Part shown: piece after piece, positions 52,329-61,487 of the stretch
How positions within the stretch are numbered: the stretch's first letter is position 1
How the letters are laid out: each line of letters begins with the position of its first letter
Assembly (NCBI RefSeq): GCF_016775705.1
Contig: NZ_CP068760.1
Span: 3,968,001-4,032,000 of the forward strand
Direction of reading: 5' to 3'
Length of the DNA stretch: 64,000 nt
From: Chryseobacterium cucumeris
Lineage (GTDB): Bacteria > Bacteroidota > Bacteroidia > Flavobacteriales > Weeksellaceae
Notes under the pieces: model-generated
Seen by the model: the letters and a program-made list of their open reading frames with translations, nothing else
Database searches by the model: none
What the model was told of the DNA's origin: nothing
Program-made: the position numbers and the translations under genes

Positions 52329-53324
52329 TTATCTTTGAATTTTGAAAGTCGCTGCCGGCGGAGGTGTTTTAAGTGCTGCACTGTCCCTCTGTAACTGCAT
52401 TGCTTTCTTTTCATTGCTGATCTGATCTTTGATCTGCTGGTCAGCTTTATCCTTATCAGCCAGTTTTTCAGCTTCTTTTTTCTGTCTTGCCGTTAAAGCC
52501 GCCATTCTGGCTTCAGTTTGTTTTTTAACAACTGCGAAGTTTTGTTTTTCTTTTTCCAGTTTTTCTCTGAGATCTGTTGCAGTTTTAGAATATTCTGTAT
52601 TAGGAAGCTCTTTCTCTACAAGCTTTGTATACGTAAGCGCGCTCTCAATACGTTCATCTTTAAGATTATAAACAGATTTCATCGCCAGTTCATAACGTGC
52701 TTTCATGATATAATCATAAATTTTTGAACGAAGCTTTGTACTTGGAAAATCTTCCAGAACATTATCAAATGCTACGTTTGCTGCTTTATACTCACCCATT
52801 TTGTAGTATTGTCTTGCATTTTCATAAGCTTTAAATTCCAGCTTGTAAGACAATTCATCAATTAATTGGCTGATATTCTTAGATCTTTCAGAGTTGGGAT
52901 AATTGTTCAGGAATTCCTGAAGTTCATTAATGGCCAATTCTGTACTCGACTGATCCAGGTTGTAATCCATAGAACCTTCATAGTAGCATAAAGCAGACAT
53001 ATATGCTGCTTCTTCTGCTCTCGGGTCTTTTGGAAAACTTACTGCAAAATTCTTAAACTGGTGTCCTGCCAGCTTATAACTTTTGTCATAATAGTTGGCA
53101 TAAGCTGTATTGAAACCTACGTTAGGAAAATCATCTGTTCCCGCCACAAGATTGGCAAGTCTGTCGTAAAGAGCCAATGCATTTTTCCATTTTTTCTTGG
53201 CAAAATTTTCATTAGCTGCCTTTAAGATAAATTCTTTATCAGCACTTCTCATTGCTCTCTCCTGCTGACTTACACAAGATGTAATCACCGCTACAGCAAA
53301 AAGACCTAAAATATATTTTTTCAT
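52329..53324 (-). CDS. bamD: Outer membrane protein assembly factor BamD
   Basis: 331-residue lipoprotein. Signal peptide with lipobox VITSC (Cys17), then TPR repeats to about residue 235 (LYDRLANLV, AYMSALCYYEGSMDYNLDQ, INELQEFLNNYPNSE). The C-terminal 90 residues are charged and helical and end in a proline-containing tail, longer than in E. coli BamD. Works with BamA in outer-membrane protein insertion. Confidence 0.93.
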   Translation of the reverse strand: MKKYILGLFAVAVITSCVSQQERAMRSADKEFILKAANENFAKKKWKNALALYDRLANLVAGTDDFPNVGFNTAYANYYDKSYKLAGHQFKNFAVSFPKDPRAEEAAYMSALCYYEGSMDYNLDQSSTELAINELQEFLNNYPNSERSKNISQLIDELSYKLEFKAYENARQYYKMGEYKAANVAFDNVLEDFPSTKLRSKIYDYIMKARYELAMKSVYNLKDERIESALTYTKLVEKELPNTEYSKTATDLREKLEKEKQNFAVVKKQTEARMAALTARQKKEAEKLADKDKADQQIKDQISNEKKAMQLQRDSAALKTPPPAATFKIQR

Positions 53325-53427
53325 ATATAAAATTCAACAGTTTTCGGATTATACAGCCGATTTACTAATTTGCAAAAATATAACTTTTTTGCCAATAGAT
53401 TTTTTTTTATGAATATTTAACGTAATT

Positions 53428-54057
53428 TTAGTCTGCAGCGTATCCCAAAATAGCAAAAACACTTAATAAAAGATTCATTCTCACCTTTTTCTCAGCTTCT
53501 TTGGCATAGGTTTCCTCATTTTTGCTCGGAACATAGAGTTCATAGAAATTTTTATTCCTGATGACAAATAAAGTGGATCCGATGATCATGGTAAGAATAT
53601 CTTCAGGTTTGGGTGTAAAAGTAAAAACACCTGATGCAACACCTTTTTTAATGACTTCATCCAGTTTTTTCACGAATAGCTGATAGAAATCCAGCAGTTC
53701 ATCTTTAAGATTCTCCGTATGACGAAGCTCCTGGGTTACAAAACCATGGAAATAATTATACTTGAAAAGCTGAGAAACGATGTACTTGATCATTTCCCGC
53801 AGCTGCATTTCAGGTTTACCTTCTTTGATGGTATCCGCAAATTCTGAAAAATTCTCTCTTGTTTTCAATACTCTGTACTGATAGAGATAAGACATCATTT
53901 TCTCTTTAGAACCGAAGTAATAAGAAATCATGGCGACGTTGATATTCGCTTTAGAACAAATATCTCTTACAGAAGTTCCCTCATATCCTTTCTTCGCGAT
54001 AAGCTCTTCTGCAATATCCAGTATGTGAATCTGTTTTTCTGTAAATTTTTTTTTCAT
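53428..54057 (-). CDS. TetR-family transcriptional regulator
   Basis: 209 residues. The N-terminal HTH of TetR type (AEELIAKKGYEGTSVRDIC, then NINVAMISYYFGSKEKM) is at about 15-62; the rest is the helical ligand domain. It is divergent from the tatD-like gene, and a perfect palindrome (54101-54114) lies between them, so it likely represses itself and perhaps the divergent operon. The inducer is unknown. Confidence 0.9.
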   Translation of the reverse strand: MKKKFTEKQIHILDIAEELIAKKGYEGTSVRDICSKANINVAMISYYFGSKEKMMSYLYQYRVLKTRENFSEFADTIKEGKPEMQLREMIKYIVSQLFKYNYFHGFVTQELRHTENLKDELLDFYQLFVKKLDEVIKKGVASGVFTFTPKPEDILTMIIGSTLFVIRNKNFYELYVPSKNEETYAKEAEKKVRMNLLLSVFAILGYAAD

Positions 54058-54100
54058 GAAGTGTACTTTGAGTAAAGTTAAGAAATTTTTAACACATTTA

Positions 54101-54114
54101 TAAACGATCGTTTA
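54101..54114. promoter_or_regulatory. TetR-type operator candidate
   Basis: TAAACGATCGTTTA is a perfect 14-bp palindrome between the divergent tetR-like and tatD-like genes, as expected of a site for a TetR dimer. Confidence 0.6.
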
Positions 54115-54142
54115 ATAATTTTAGATTAAATCTGAAATTGCT

Positions 54143-54150
54143 TACTTTTG
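54143..54150 (+). promoter_or_regulatory. Predicted -7 box of the tatD-tcdA-rnpA operon
   Basis: TACTTTTG ends three bases before the ATG at 54154, so the transcript would be nearly leaderless. No clear -33 element at the expected distance. Confidence 0.45.
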
Positions 54151-54153
54151 GAT

Positions 54154-54780
54154 ATGGAATTTTTTGATTTTCATCATCATAAGAAATATATCAGAAATGG
54201 AATTTATAATCTGAACATAGAGCAAATTCCTCCTGACTCTCCTTATTCTATCGGAATTCATCCCCAGGATATTGATGTTGCCCATCTCGAACAACAGTTT
54301 TCATGGATGGAAGACACAATGTTTCAAAACTGTTTTGCTATCGGTGAATGTGGTTTGGATTCTTTGGTTTCTATTGATCAGAAAATCCAGGAAGAAGTTT
54401 TTTTAAGACAGATAAAGATAGCCAATGAAGTCGAAAAACCTATGATCATTCATTGTGTCAGAAAATTTTATGAGGTCATTTCTTTGGGGAAGAAGGCCGA
54501 ACAGCCCATGATCATTCATGGTTTTAATAAAAAACGTCAAATTGCAGAAGATCTTCTTGCCAATAATTTTTACCTGAGTTTTGGAAAAGCTGTTTTGTAT
54601 AATTTATCTTTGCAGGATATTGTGAAAAACACTCCATTAAACAAATTCTTTTTAGAAACTGACAATGAAGACTTTAATATCGGAGAATTGTACCTTAAAG
54701 TTTCGGAAATAAAAGAAATTTCTCTGGGGCAACTTAATGAACAAATTTTAGAAAATTTACATACAATAAAAAATGGATAA
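54154..54780 (+). CDS. TatD-like metal-dependent hydrolase
   Basis: 208 residues from ATG 54154; a TTG at 54148 is in frame but lies inside the -7 box. Metal-site motifs of the TatD family are visible: DFHHH (residues 4-8), GECGLD, IIHCVR and IIHGFN, and the final ETDNED. Shorter than the usual 260 residues, so it is a compact member. TatD enzymes act as DNases or on other phosphoesters. It overlaps the next gene by eight bases. Confidence 0.85.
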   Translation: MEFFDFHHHKKYIRNGIYNLNIEQIPPDSPYSIGIHPQDIDVAHLEQQFSWMEDTMFQNCFAIGECGLDSLVSIDQKIQEEVFLRQIKIANEVEKPMIIHCVRKFYEVISLGKKAEQPMIIHGFNKKRQIAEDLLANNFYLSFGKAVLYNLSLQDIVKNTPLNKFFLETDNEDFNIGELYLKVSEIKEISLGQLNEQILENLHTIKNG

Positions 54781-55504
54781 ATACTGGCTGGAAAGGACTG
54801 AACTTTTGATAAAGGAAGATGGATTGGATAAGCTCATCAAGGCCAATGTGCTTGTAGTAGGCTTAGGAGGAGTAGGTTCTTTTGCTGCAGAATTTCTTGC
54901 CAGGGCCGGCGTAGGAAATATGACCATAGTGGATGGAGACACCGTAGATATTACAAATATCAACAGACAGCTTCCTGCCTTACATTCTACTGTTGGCAAA
55001 CATAAAGTAGAGGTTGTAGCTGAAAGGCTTCTTGATATCAATCCACAACTTAATTTAATCAGGATCAATGAGTTTCTGAATCCTGAGAGAATGGATGAAA
55101 TCCTTGATTCCGGAAAGTTTGATTATGTACTTGACTGTATTGACAGTGTAACTCCAAAAATCTGTTTAATAAAAGCTGCCAGAAGAAGAAAGATCAAGAT
55201 TGTAAGTTCTATGGGAGCCGGAGGAAAAACAGATCCTAGCATGGTGATGGTAAGGGATATCAGTAAAACCCACAACTGTTTCCTTGCAAAGCAGGTAAGA
55301 AAAAGGCTTAAGAAAGAAAAAATCAATAAAGGAATCAGATGTGTATTCTCCAATGAAATTCAAAAGGAGGAAAGCTTAAAAATGACTGACGGAAGCAATT
55401 TCAAAAAATCATTCTATGGCACCATTAGCTTTATTCCTGCAATTTTCGGATTGTATGCAGCCGCTGAAGTGATTAATCATTTAGTGAAAAAGATGAAAGA
55501 TTAA
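54773..55504 (+). CDS. tcdA: tRNA threonylcarbamoyladenosine dehydratase (TcdA/CsdL)
   Basis: 243 residues, ThiF/E1-like fold. Nucleotide loop VVGLGGVGSFAAE (about 26-38), IVDGDTVDITNINRQLPA (about 51-68) and the TcdA block GAGGKTDPSM, then SKTHNCFLAKQVRKRLKK. Makes the cyclic form of t6A in tRNA position 37. It overlaps the rnpA start by one base (TAATG), so the operon is tightly coupled. Confidence 0.94.
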   Translation: MDKYWLERTELLIKEDGLDKLIKANVLVVGLGGVGSFAAEFLARAGVGNMTIVDGDTVDITNINRQLPALHSTVGKHKVEVVAERLLDINPQLNLIRINEFLNPERMDEILDSGKFDYVLDCIDSVTPKICLIKAARRRKIKIVSSMGAGGKTDPSMVMVRDISKTHNCFLAKQVRKRLKKEKINKGIRCVFSNEIQKEESLKMTDGSNFKKSFYGTISFIPAIFGLYAAAEVINHLVKKMKD

Positions 55505-55875
55505 TGCAGAACTTCAAATACCCAAGAGCGGAAAAGCTCAAAAAAAACACGGAAATCAGTTTGCTTTTTGAGAAAGGCAAATGGAGAACGAGTGGAAATC
55601 TAAGGATCATTGTTCTGAAAGATAAACCTAACCTTCCGGTAGAAGCTGCAAGATTCGGAGTTTCTGTTTCTAAAAGATACTTTAAAAGAGCTGTGCACAG
55701 GAATCGCATCAAGAGGCTGCTGAGAGAATGTTACCGCCTGAATAAAGATCTTTTCAGGCAGGCCTTTGGAGAAAAATCTATGGCAATGCTGTTTTGGGTT
55801 TCTTCTGAGATGCCACCGAAATTCCAGGACGTGGAGGCACAGTTTATCAAGCTTTGTGAAGCTCAAAAAAAGTAA
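55504..55875 (+). CDS. rnpA: Ribonuclease P protein component
   Basis: 123 residues; binds RNase P RNA in tRNA 5' maturation. The RNR signature is present as RFGVSVSKRYFKRAVHRNRIKRLLRECYR (about 56-85, basic and in order). It is not beside rpmH here, as is common outside proteobacteria, and instead ends the tatD-tcdA-rnpA operon with a terminator at 55901. Confidence 0.96.
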   Translation: MQNFKYPRAEKLKKNTEISLLFEKGKWRTSGNLRIIVLKDKPNLPVEAARFGVSVSKRYFKRAVHRNRIKRLLRECYRLNKDLFRQAFGEKSMAMLFWVSSEMPPKFQDVEAQFIKLCEAQKK

Positions 55876-55900
55876 TCATCTATTCTGATGAAATAATATA

Positions 55901-55932
55901 GAACTGTGAGGCATTTTCTTACAGTTCTTTTT
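55901..55932 (+). terminator. Terminator after rnpA
   Basis: GAACTGT (55901-55907) and ACAGTTC (55921-55927), extended by GAG/CTT with one wobble to a 10-bp stem, then a T run. Confidence 0.8.
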
Positions 55933-55936
55933 ATTT

Positions 55937-55975
55937 CCCACAGATCGCACAGGGTTGTCACAGATAAAATCTGCT
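55937..55975. repeat. Dispersed-repeat-like sequence
   Basis: CCACAGATCGCACAGG and CACAGATAAAATCTG resemble the CCACAGAT...CACAGAT repeats often seen between genes in flavobacteria. Single copy here; the call is from general knowledge. Confidence 0.3.
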
Positions 55976-56117
55976 TTTTACTTTCTGGCAAATCACAAAT
56001 AGTAAAGCTCAAAACCTTGTACCCCGCATCCCGTATCTGGAACTCTAAAATCAACAACGCTCCAAATATCATATAGTTTTTGTATTTTTAGGGAAAACAA
56101 TAAATCTGAAAATTAAT

Positions 56118-56726
56118 ATGTTAGACAATGTTCCCTATTTTTCTTATATAATCAGTGCTTTTATCGGTATTGGACTGGCGGCAGCTACAGGCTTCCGGGT
56201 ATTCCTTCCCATGTTTGTTGTAAGCCTTGCTTCTTATTTTAACTGGATTCCGATGAATGAGCATTTTGAATGGCTTGCGGGTCTCCCTACGCTTATTACA
56301 ACAGGAATAGCTACTGTTATTGAGATCCTTGCTTATTACATCCCTTTTGTAGATCATTTACTGGATACTGTTTCCATACCTATGGCGACTGTTGCTGGTT
56401 CCATATTATTTGCCAGTCAGTTTGCTGAACTTGGGACTTTTCCACAATGGGCACTGGCATTGATTGCCGGAGGAGGTACGGCAGCTACGATCAGCTCCGG
56501 ATTTGCAGGAATAAGGGCTGCCTCTACTGCTACTACAGGAGGTTTGGGAAATTCCATGGTAGGAACAACGGAGACGGCAGGTGCCGGTATAATGTCTGTT
56601 CTTGCGATGGCAGCACCGGTTATCGCCGCAATATTTGCCATCATTACATTAATTGTTGTTATCGTATTCGGGCGAAAGGCCTGGAAAAAAATAAGAAGTA
56701 GTAAAGGTACTTCTCAGAAAGTATAA
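56118..56726 (+). CDS. DUF4126 family membrane protein
   Basis: 202 residues with about five membrane segments, starting FSYIISAFIGIGLAAATGFRVFLP, which fits the DUF4126 family. Glycine- and alanine-rich segments in the middle (GGGTAATISSGFAG). No enzymatic motif. Own terminator shared with the converging gene at 56763. Confidence 0.85.
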   Translation: MLDNVPYFSYIISAFIGIGLAAATGFRVFLPMFVVSLASYFNWIPMNEHFEWLAGLPTLITTGIATVIEILAYYIPFVDHLLDTVSIPMATVAGSILFASQFAELGTFPQWALALIAGGGTAATISSGFAGIRAASTATTGGLGNSMVGTTETAGAGIMSVLAMAAPVIAAIFAIITLIVVIVFGRKAWKKIRSSKGTSQKV

Positions 56727-56757
56727 AAAAAGGTACTATTTTTATCAGTACCTTTTT
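56727..56757. terminator. Bidirectional terminator
   Basis: AAAAAGGTACT (56727-56737) and AGTACCTTTTT (56747-56757) form an 11-bp stem with A and T tracts on both sides, between two converging genes. Confidence 0.85.
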
Positions 56758-56762
56758 CTTTT

Positions 56763-58901
56763 TTAGTTTTTACTTCTGAAGTCCTTGATATCCTGAATTT
56801 TGGATTCAAAATATTCTTTTTTCTCAGGACTCTTTTTGATTAATATTTCAAACGCCTTTATTGCCTTTGTATAGAGTTTCTGTTCAAAATAAAGATTAGC
56901 TAATGTCTCCGTCATCAAATGCGAGATATCATCGTTCTTTTCTTTTACAACATAGGTACTTTCTTCTTTTAGCTGACTGATTCTTGGATTGTTCTCAATA
57001 AAGGTTTCAATAGCCTTTTCTTTGATTTCGGCTTTGTCCTTTATGGTTTCTTCTGTTCTGTCAATCTTAAGCCAGCTCTGCCATGTATTGATAAAACCTG
57101 GAACATTACTGTCTATTGATGATTGAGTGGTATTTTTCATAGTAACCTCCTGTACTTTTTCTACAGGTTCCTGTTTCTTTTCTTCAACCTTAAGGGTAGA
57201 AATATCGGTTCCAAAGAAAGAAACATTCATTACAGGAACATCTTCTTTTACTATTTCTGTTTCCGTTTTTTCTTCCTGAGCTGATTCAACCGGAGCAGAA
57301 TGATCCTTTTCAACTTCAGAATTTTCTGCTATTGGTAAAACTTCTTCCTGAGCAGTTTCTTCAATAATTTCATTTGTCTCACCTGATTTGGACTCCACGG
57401 TAGTCACTTCCGGCTCTGCAACAGTTACAGCTTCTGTTTCCTGAGTTTTAATTTCAGAGGTTGATGCTTTTTCTGCTTTACTGATCAATGAATCTGGTAA
57501 ATGGGATTCCACACTCATTGGCTTCCATGCAGTCTGCACTTCAGCTGTTTCCTGTATTTTTTCTTCTGCAATTTCTGATGTAACATCCTCGATTACAGAT
57601 GGTTGATTTTCAACAACTTCTTCCTTTACAGGCTCTTCTTTTATTTCTTCAGGTTTTTCTTCACTGGTTGACCAGAAATGGAAACTTTGGGTATCAGCGA
57701 AGCTAATTTCATGATCTTCAGAAGCTTCCGGCTCGACTTTTTCTTCCTGAACAACAGGCTTAGCCTCCTTCATTTTCTTTTCAACTTCTTCAATAAGGCG
57801 TCTCATCTCTTCCTCATGTTTATTTACATTGGATTGAGATACTTCAGCTGTTTCAGAAATCTCCTCGTTGTTGGCCTGGATTTTAACTTCCGGCATAAAC
57901 GATTCTGTTCCATGGAAGCTTACTTCCGCATCAGATAATTTCGCTGAAGGCGCTTCTTCATTACCATTTTCTTCTTCTTTTTCAAGAGAAATCTGATCTT
58001 CGTCAATGATGGTTTCCGGTGTAAAGTTTTCTCCGGCGTTCTCTTCTGCTGCAACTTGTATTTCTTCTTGCTGAACAGGTTCTTCCTCAGAAACAGTTTC
58101 CGTTTTATGTGCTGTTGATTCAGCTTTTACAGGTTCTTCTGCTACCGCCTCTTCAATATGTAGTTCCGGTGCTAAAGGGACTACTTCATGGAAGCTGACA
58201 TTCTCTTCTTCCTCAATCTTTTCTTCCTCTTTTTCTGAAGAAATCTGCTCTTCGTGAATGATGGTTTCCCGTGTAAAGTTCTCTCCTCCATTTTCATCAC
58301 CCTGAGTCTGTATGGATGCTGCTTCCTCCTTAACCGGTTCTTCAACTACAGTATCTGTCTTTTGTGTTACCAGAGTTCCTGATTCAAGGGTAGATTCAAT
58401 ATCGATGGTCTCAGAATTTACTTCATCCAGGAAGTTTTCTTCTCCTTCAAATAAAATTCTGTTTCGTTCACCTTTTACATAAATAGGCTTAGCTTCCTGT
58501 GAGATTGGTAATACACAAGTATTTTCTTTTTCTTCCGATGGCTTTTCCAAAGAAATATCTTCTTCTCTTTTAATAGGGAAAGATTTTGCCTTTGGAGCTA
58601 ATTGAGCAGGCTTTTCGATTGTTGCAAAAGGTTTCTTCTCTTCAACAATTTCCGGTTTGGGCTCTTGTTTGATCTTCCCGTTAATCAACTGATACAGAAT
58701 TTTCTTATCAGTAGTATACGCAGCTGTTGTAGAAAGCTCTTTCTGATAGTTTTCTTTTTCGTACAGATGCACGCCATACAGGTGAAGTGCCCTGATATTC
58801 TGAATATAAGGAAAAGTGTGAATCTCTTCTTTCAAAAGACCAAGGTCTTCAGACTGAATATTTTTCGGATTTTTTATTAATTCTAAAACTCTCGGATTCA
58901 T
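56763..58901 (-). CDS. Long acidic repeat-rich protein with C-terminal TPR
   Basis: 712 residues, no signal peptide. An N-terminal 80-residue domain (ELIKNPKNIQSEDLG) is followed by about 500 residues rich in Glu, Val and Pro with internal repeats: a block around GENFTxETII occurs twice, and a short (V/I)SF..T-like element occurs four times (VSFHEVV, VSFHGTE, ISFADTQ, VSFFGTD). The last 60 residues hold a TPR-like pair (LANLYFEQKLYTKAIKAFEIL). It is one base downstream of lptE and ends the miaB-lptE run. Probably cytoplasmic; function unknown. Confidence 0.75.
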   Translation of the reverse strand: MNPRVLELIKNPKNIQSEDLGLLKEEIHTFPYIQNIRALHLYGVHLYEKENYQKELSTTAAYTTDKKILYQLINGKIKQEPKPEIVEEKKPFATIEKPAQLAPKAKSFPIKREEDISLEKPSEEKENTCVLPISQEAKPIYVKGERNRILFEGEENFLDEVNSETIDIESTLESGTLVTQKTDTVVEEPVKEEAASIQTQGDENGGENFTRETIIHEEQISSEKEEEKIEEEENVSFHEVVPLAPELHIEEAVAEEPVKAESTAHKTETVSEEEPVQQEEIQVAAEENAGENFTPETIIDEDQISLEKEEENGNEEAPSAKLSDAEVSFHGTESFMPEVKIQANNEEISETAEVSQSNVNKHEEEMRRLIEEVEKKMKEAKPVVQEEKVEPEASEDHEISFADTQSFHFWSTSEEKPEEIKEEPVKEEVVENQPSVIEDVTSEIAEEKIQETAEVQTAWKPMSVESHLPDSLISKAEKASTSEIKTQETEAVTVAEPEVTTVESKSGETNEIIEETAQEEVLPIAENSEVEKDHSAPVESAQEEKTETEIVKEDVPVMNVSFFGTDISTLKVEEKKQEPVEKVQEVTMKNTTQSSIDSNVPGFINTWQSWLKIDRTEETIKDKAEIKEKAIETFIENNPRISQLKEESTYVVKEKNDDISHLMTETLANLYFEQKLYTKAIKAFEILIKKSPEKKEYFESKIQDIKDFRSKN

Positions 58902-58902
58902 C

Positions 58903-59454
58903 TTACCAGTTCGCTACAATGTCGTTAAATATCTTGTTAATAATTCTATCTGTTACCAGTTTTACCTGCTGGTCTTCGATCTGACTTAAGGATACATCAC
59001 TGTTGAAAGCGGCTTCATCAGAATACGTTCTGTCAAAACTTGCATCCGGATGGATTTTATTTTCATAATGTACCTTTACCGTAATCGTAAGTTTATTCTG
59101 TGCCTGTTGAATCACTCCACCAGAAGGGTTGGTCTGGGTATTGGAGCTGATGGTGGTAGGCGTAATGGAATAGTCTGTAATTTCTCCTTCAATCAGGATA
59201 TCCGGATTTTCTTTCGTTCCCTTCAAAGTTGTTCTTTGAAGGAATCTGTTTTGTATTGCTGTAGAAAACTGTTGTGATAATGCAGGATTTACCAGCGGTG
59301 CATTATTGGGAAATTCATTGATCTGAACTGTTTTCTCATCTGTAAGAGACGATCCCGTAAAACTGTAGCATGAATTTAAAACTCCCAGCAACGCAAAGAG
59401 CATTCCCGTAAATAATGATTGTTTCAGGCTTATATTTTTAATTTTAAAATCCAT
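58903..59454 (-). CDS. lptE: LPS-assembly lipoprotein LptE
   Basis: 183 residues from ATG 59454; longer frames upstream read through the preceding gene. Signal peptide with lipobox VLNSC (about 28), then the LptE fold pattern with FTGSSL, ALSQQFSTAIQNRFLQRT and the paired strands ITVKVHYENKIH. Partner of LptD in LPS export to the outer leaflet. Overlaps the preceding membrane-protein gene by 11 bases. Confidence 0.85.
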   Translation of the reverse strand: MDFKIKNISLKQSLFTGMLFALLGVLNSCYSFTGSSLTDEKTVQINEFPNNAPLVNPALSQQFSTAIQNRFLQRTTLKGTKENPDILIEGEITDYSITPTTISSNTQTNPSGGVIQQAQNKLTITVKVHYENKIHPDASFDRTYSDEAAFNSDVSLSQIEDQQVKLVTDRIINKIFNDIVANW

Positions 59455-60148
59455 CTTTAAATCCGATTTCCGTAATTTCATCATACTCAATTTGTTGAAT
59501 AGCATCTTCATAAGCAAAATAATTTGCTGTATATAAGAATGGTAAGGTAAGAAAAATTCCTATCCCGCAGGCAATAATCCCAATCTGAGCCAAAATACTT
59601 ACTACTACAGAGAAAAGGAAGATTGACAATAGATTTCCTTTGGTCATTATTTTTGAAATAACCCATGCTTCTTTTACTTCCCTGATGCCTTTAAGACTGA
59701 TTAATGGTATGATATAAAAACCCTTTAATACAAAGTAATATATCGCTCCAATCAATAAAAACATATAGGGAAACACAAAAAATGCTACCATTGGATTGGG
59801 TTCATTACCCTCAGATAAAGCACCTGATATACCCAGCACAGCAAATAAAGGAATGTAAAGCAGTAAAACACCTCCGAAAACAATTAACTGCAGCATAAAA
59901 TAAGGCATAAAATCTTTAAAATCAAAGATATCTCCGGGACTTGCCGGCTGGTTTCTGTTCAGCCTTTGAAGGTATTTGTATAAATTACCCATCGCTAATA
60001 TTCCGCAGAACGGAATGATCGACATGATAAAGCACATTAAGAATGCTACAAAAATATTTCCGAAATCTTTCTTTAAAAGTTCGAAACCTTTATTAATATA
60101 TTCTCCGAGTTTAAAATTGATCGGCTTAGGTGTTAAATTGACTTTCAT
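59444..60148 (-). CDS. Polytopic membrane protein of unknown function
   Basis: 234 residues with about five membrane segments (VAFLMCFIMSIIPFCGILAM, VFGGVLLLYIPLFAVLG and others) and a hydrophilic start. No named family was recognised. The gene sits between a sigma-54 activator (13-base gap) and lptE (overlap), so an envelope role is likely by context only. Confidence 0.75.
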   Translation of the reverse strand: MKVNLTPKPINFKLGEYINKGFELLKKDFGNIFVAFLMCFIMSIIPFCGILAMGNLYKYLQRLNRNQPASPGDIFDFKDFMPYFMLQLIVFGGVLLLYIPLFAVLGISGALSEGNEPNPMVAFFVFPYMFLLIGAIYYFVLKGFYIIPLISLKGIREVKEAWVISKIMTKGNLLSIFLFSVVVSILAQIGIIACGIGIFLTLPFLYTANYFAYEDAIQQIEYDEITEIGFKDGF

Positions 60149-60161
60149 TATTTATGTTGTG

Positions 60162-61451
60162 CTAATCTTCCAGGTTATATTGTTTTATTTTTCTGTATAA
60201 AGTTCTTTGTGAGATTCCCAGTTCATCTGCAGCTCTGTTTCTACGTCCTTTGTGCTTTTCCAAAGCCTTGATAATCAAATCTTTTTCATTATTCTGAAGA
60301 GAAAGTGATTCCGGTCTGTTTTCTTCAATTTCGATATCTTCAATATCTTCATAGCTGTCATCAGGATTTGAAATAATCGTAGGAGTCTGAACGGCCGGTG
60401 TATCATTATTATTTTCAAAATATAACATCGACCCGGAATTCACTTGTGACTGACTATCAGAAGTGTAAATTCTGTTGATCAGATTTTTCTCATGATTGCT
60501 CAGATCTGCTGTACCTCTGTTCTTGATCAGTTCCGAAGTTAAGGATTTTAAATCATTAATATCATTCCTCATATCGAACAGGATTTTATACATGATTTCC
60601 CTTTCGCTTCCGAAATCGCTCTGCTTGGGAGTACTTTGAGTATTTACGACCATTGGGAGATGGGTTTCCATCGGAATATACTCGGCAAGTTTTTCAGCAG
60701 TAATATTTCTGTTTCTTTCCACAACGGTCATCTGCTCCACTAAATTTCTTAGCTGGCGGACGTTCCCTGGGAAAGAATAACTTTCTATATAGTGAACAGC
60801 ACTCTGCTCCAGCTCCAGTTCCGGCATTCTGTATTTTTCAGCAAAATCTATTGCAAATTTTCTGAATAACAAATGGATATCTCCTTTTCTTTCTCTCAAA
60901 GGAGGCATATCAATCTGAACAGTATTCAAACGGTAATACAAATCCTCACGGAACCTTCCGTCATGGATGGCTTTCATCATATTAACGTTGGTAGCTGCCA
61001 CAATCCTCACATTGGTTTTCTGCACCTGTGAAGAACCTACTTTCATAAATTCACCACTTTCCAGCACTCTTAAAAGACGTACCTGAGTCTGCAGGGGAAG
61101 TTCTCCTACCTCATCCAAAAAGATGGTTCCGCCGTCTGCCACTTCAAAATATCCTTTTCTTGTAGCTGTAGCTCCTGTAAAAGCTCCCTTTTCGTGCCCG
61201 AATAGCTCAGAGTCTATGGTTCCTTCCGGAATGGCTCCACAGTTTACCACGATATAAGGCTGATGTTTTCTTCTGGATTCTGAATGAATGATTTTCGGAA
61301 TAAATTCTTTTCCCACCCCACTTTCTCCAATCACAAGTACAGAGATATCTGTGGGTGCAACCTGGATAGATTTTTCCAGGGCACGATTGAGTGCAGGAAA
61401 GTTTCCGATAATTCCGAAACGGTTTTTTATGTTTTGTAGCTCGTTGCTCAT
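60162..61451 (-). CDS. Sigma-54-dependent activator without receiver domain
   Basis: 429 residues. AAA+ domain from about 15 to 260 with Walker A GESGVGKE, the sigma-54 contact loop GAFTGA and Walker B GGTIFLDEVGEL; then a flexible acidic stretch (about 330-385, DIEDIEIEEN) and a Fis-type HTH at the C-terminus (NRAADELGISQRTLYRKIKQ). There is no N-terminal receiver, GAF or PAS domain, so control must come from elsewhere. It belongs to the envelope run that includes lptE. Confidence 0.93.
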   Translation of the reverse strand: MSNELQNIKNRFGIIGNFPALNRALEKSIQVAPTDISVLVIGESGVGKEFIPKIIHSESRRKHQPYIVVNCGAIPEGTIDSELFGHEKGAFTGATATRKGYFEVADGGTIFLDEVGELPLQTQVRLLRVLESGEFMKVGSSQVQKTNVRIVAATNVNMMKAIHDGRFREDLYYRLNTVQIDMPPLRERKGDIHLLFRKFAIDFAEKYRMPELELEQSAVHYIESYSFPGNVRQLRNLVEQMTVVERNRNITAEKLAEYIPMETHLPMVVNTQSTPKQSDFGSEREIMYKILFDMRNDINDLKSLTSELIKNRGTADLSNHEKNLINRIYTSDSQSQVNSGSMLYFENNNDTPAVQTPTIISNPDDSYEDIEDIEIEENRPESLSLQNNEKDLIIKALEKHKGRRNRAADELGISQRTLYRKIKQYNLED

Positions 61452-61487
61452 AAGTAAATTTTTGATTATTGATTGAATGTTAATCTT

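Noticed and set aside
54757..55068. Minus-strand frame of 103 codons within tcdA
   Set aside because: Antisense of the ThiF-fold gene that carries all expected motifs.
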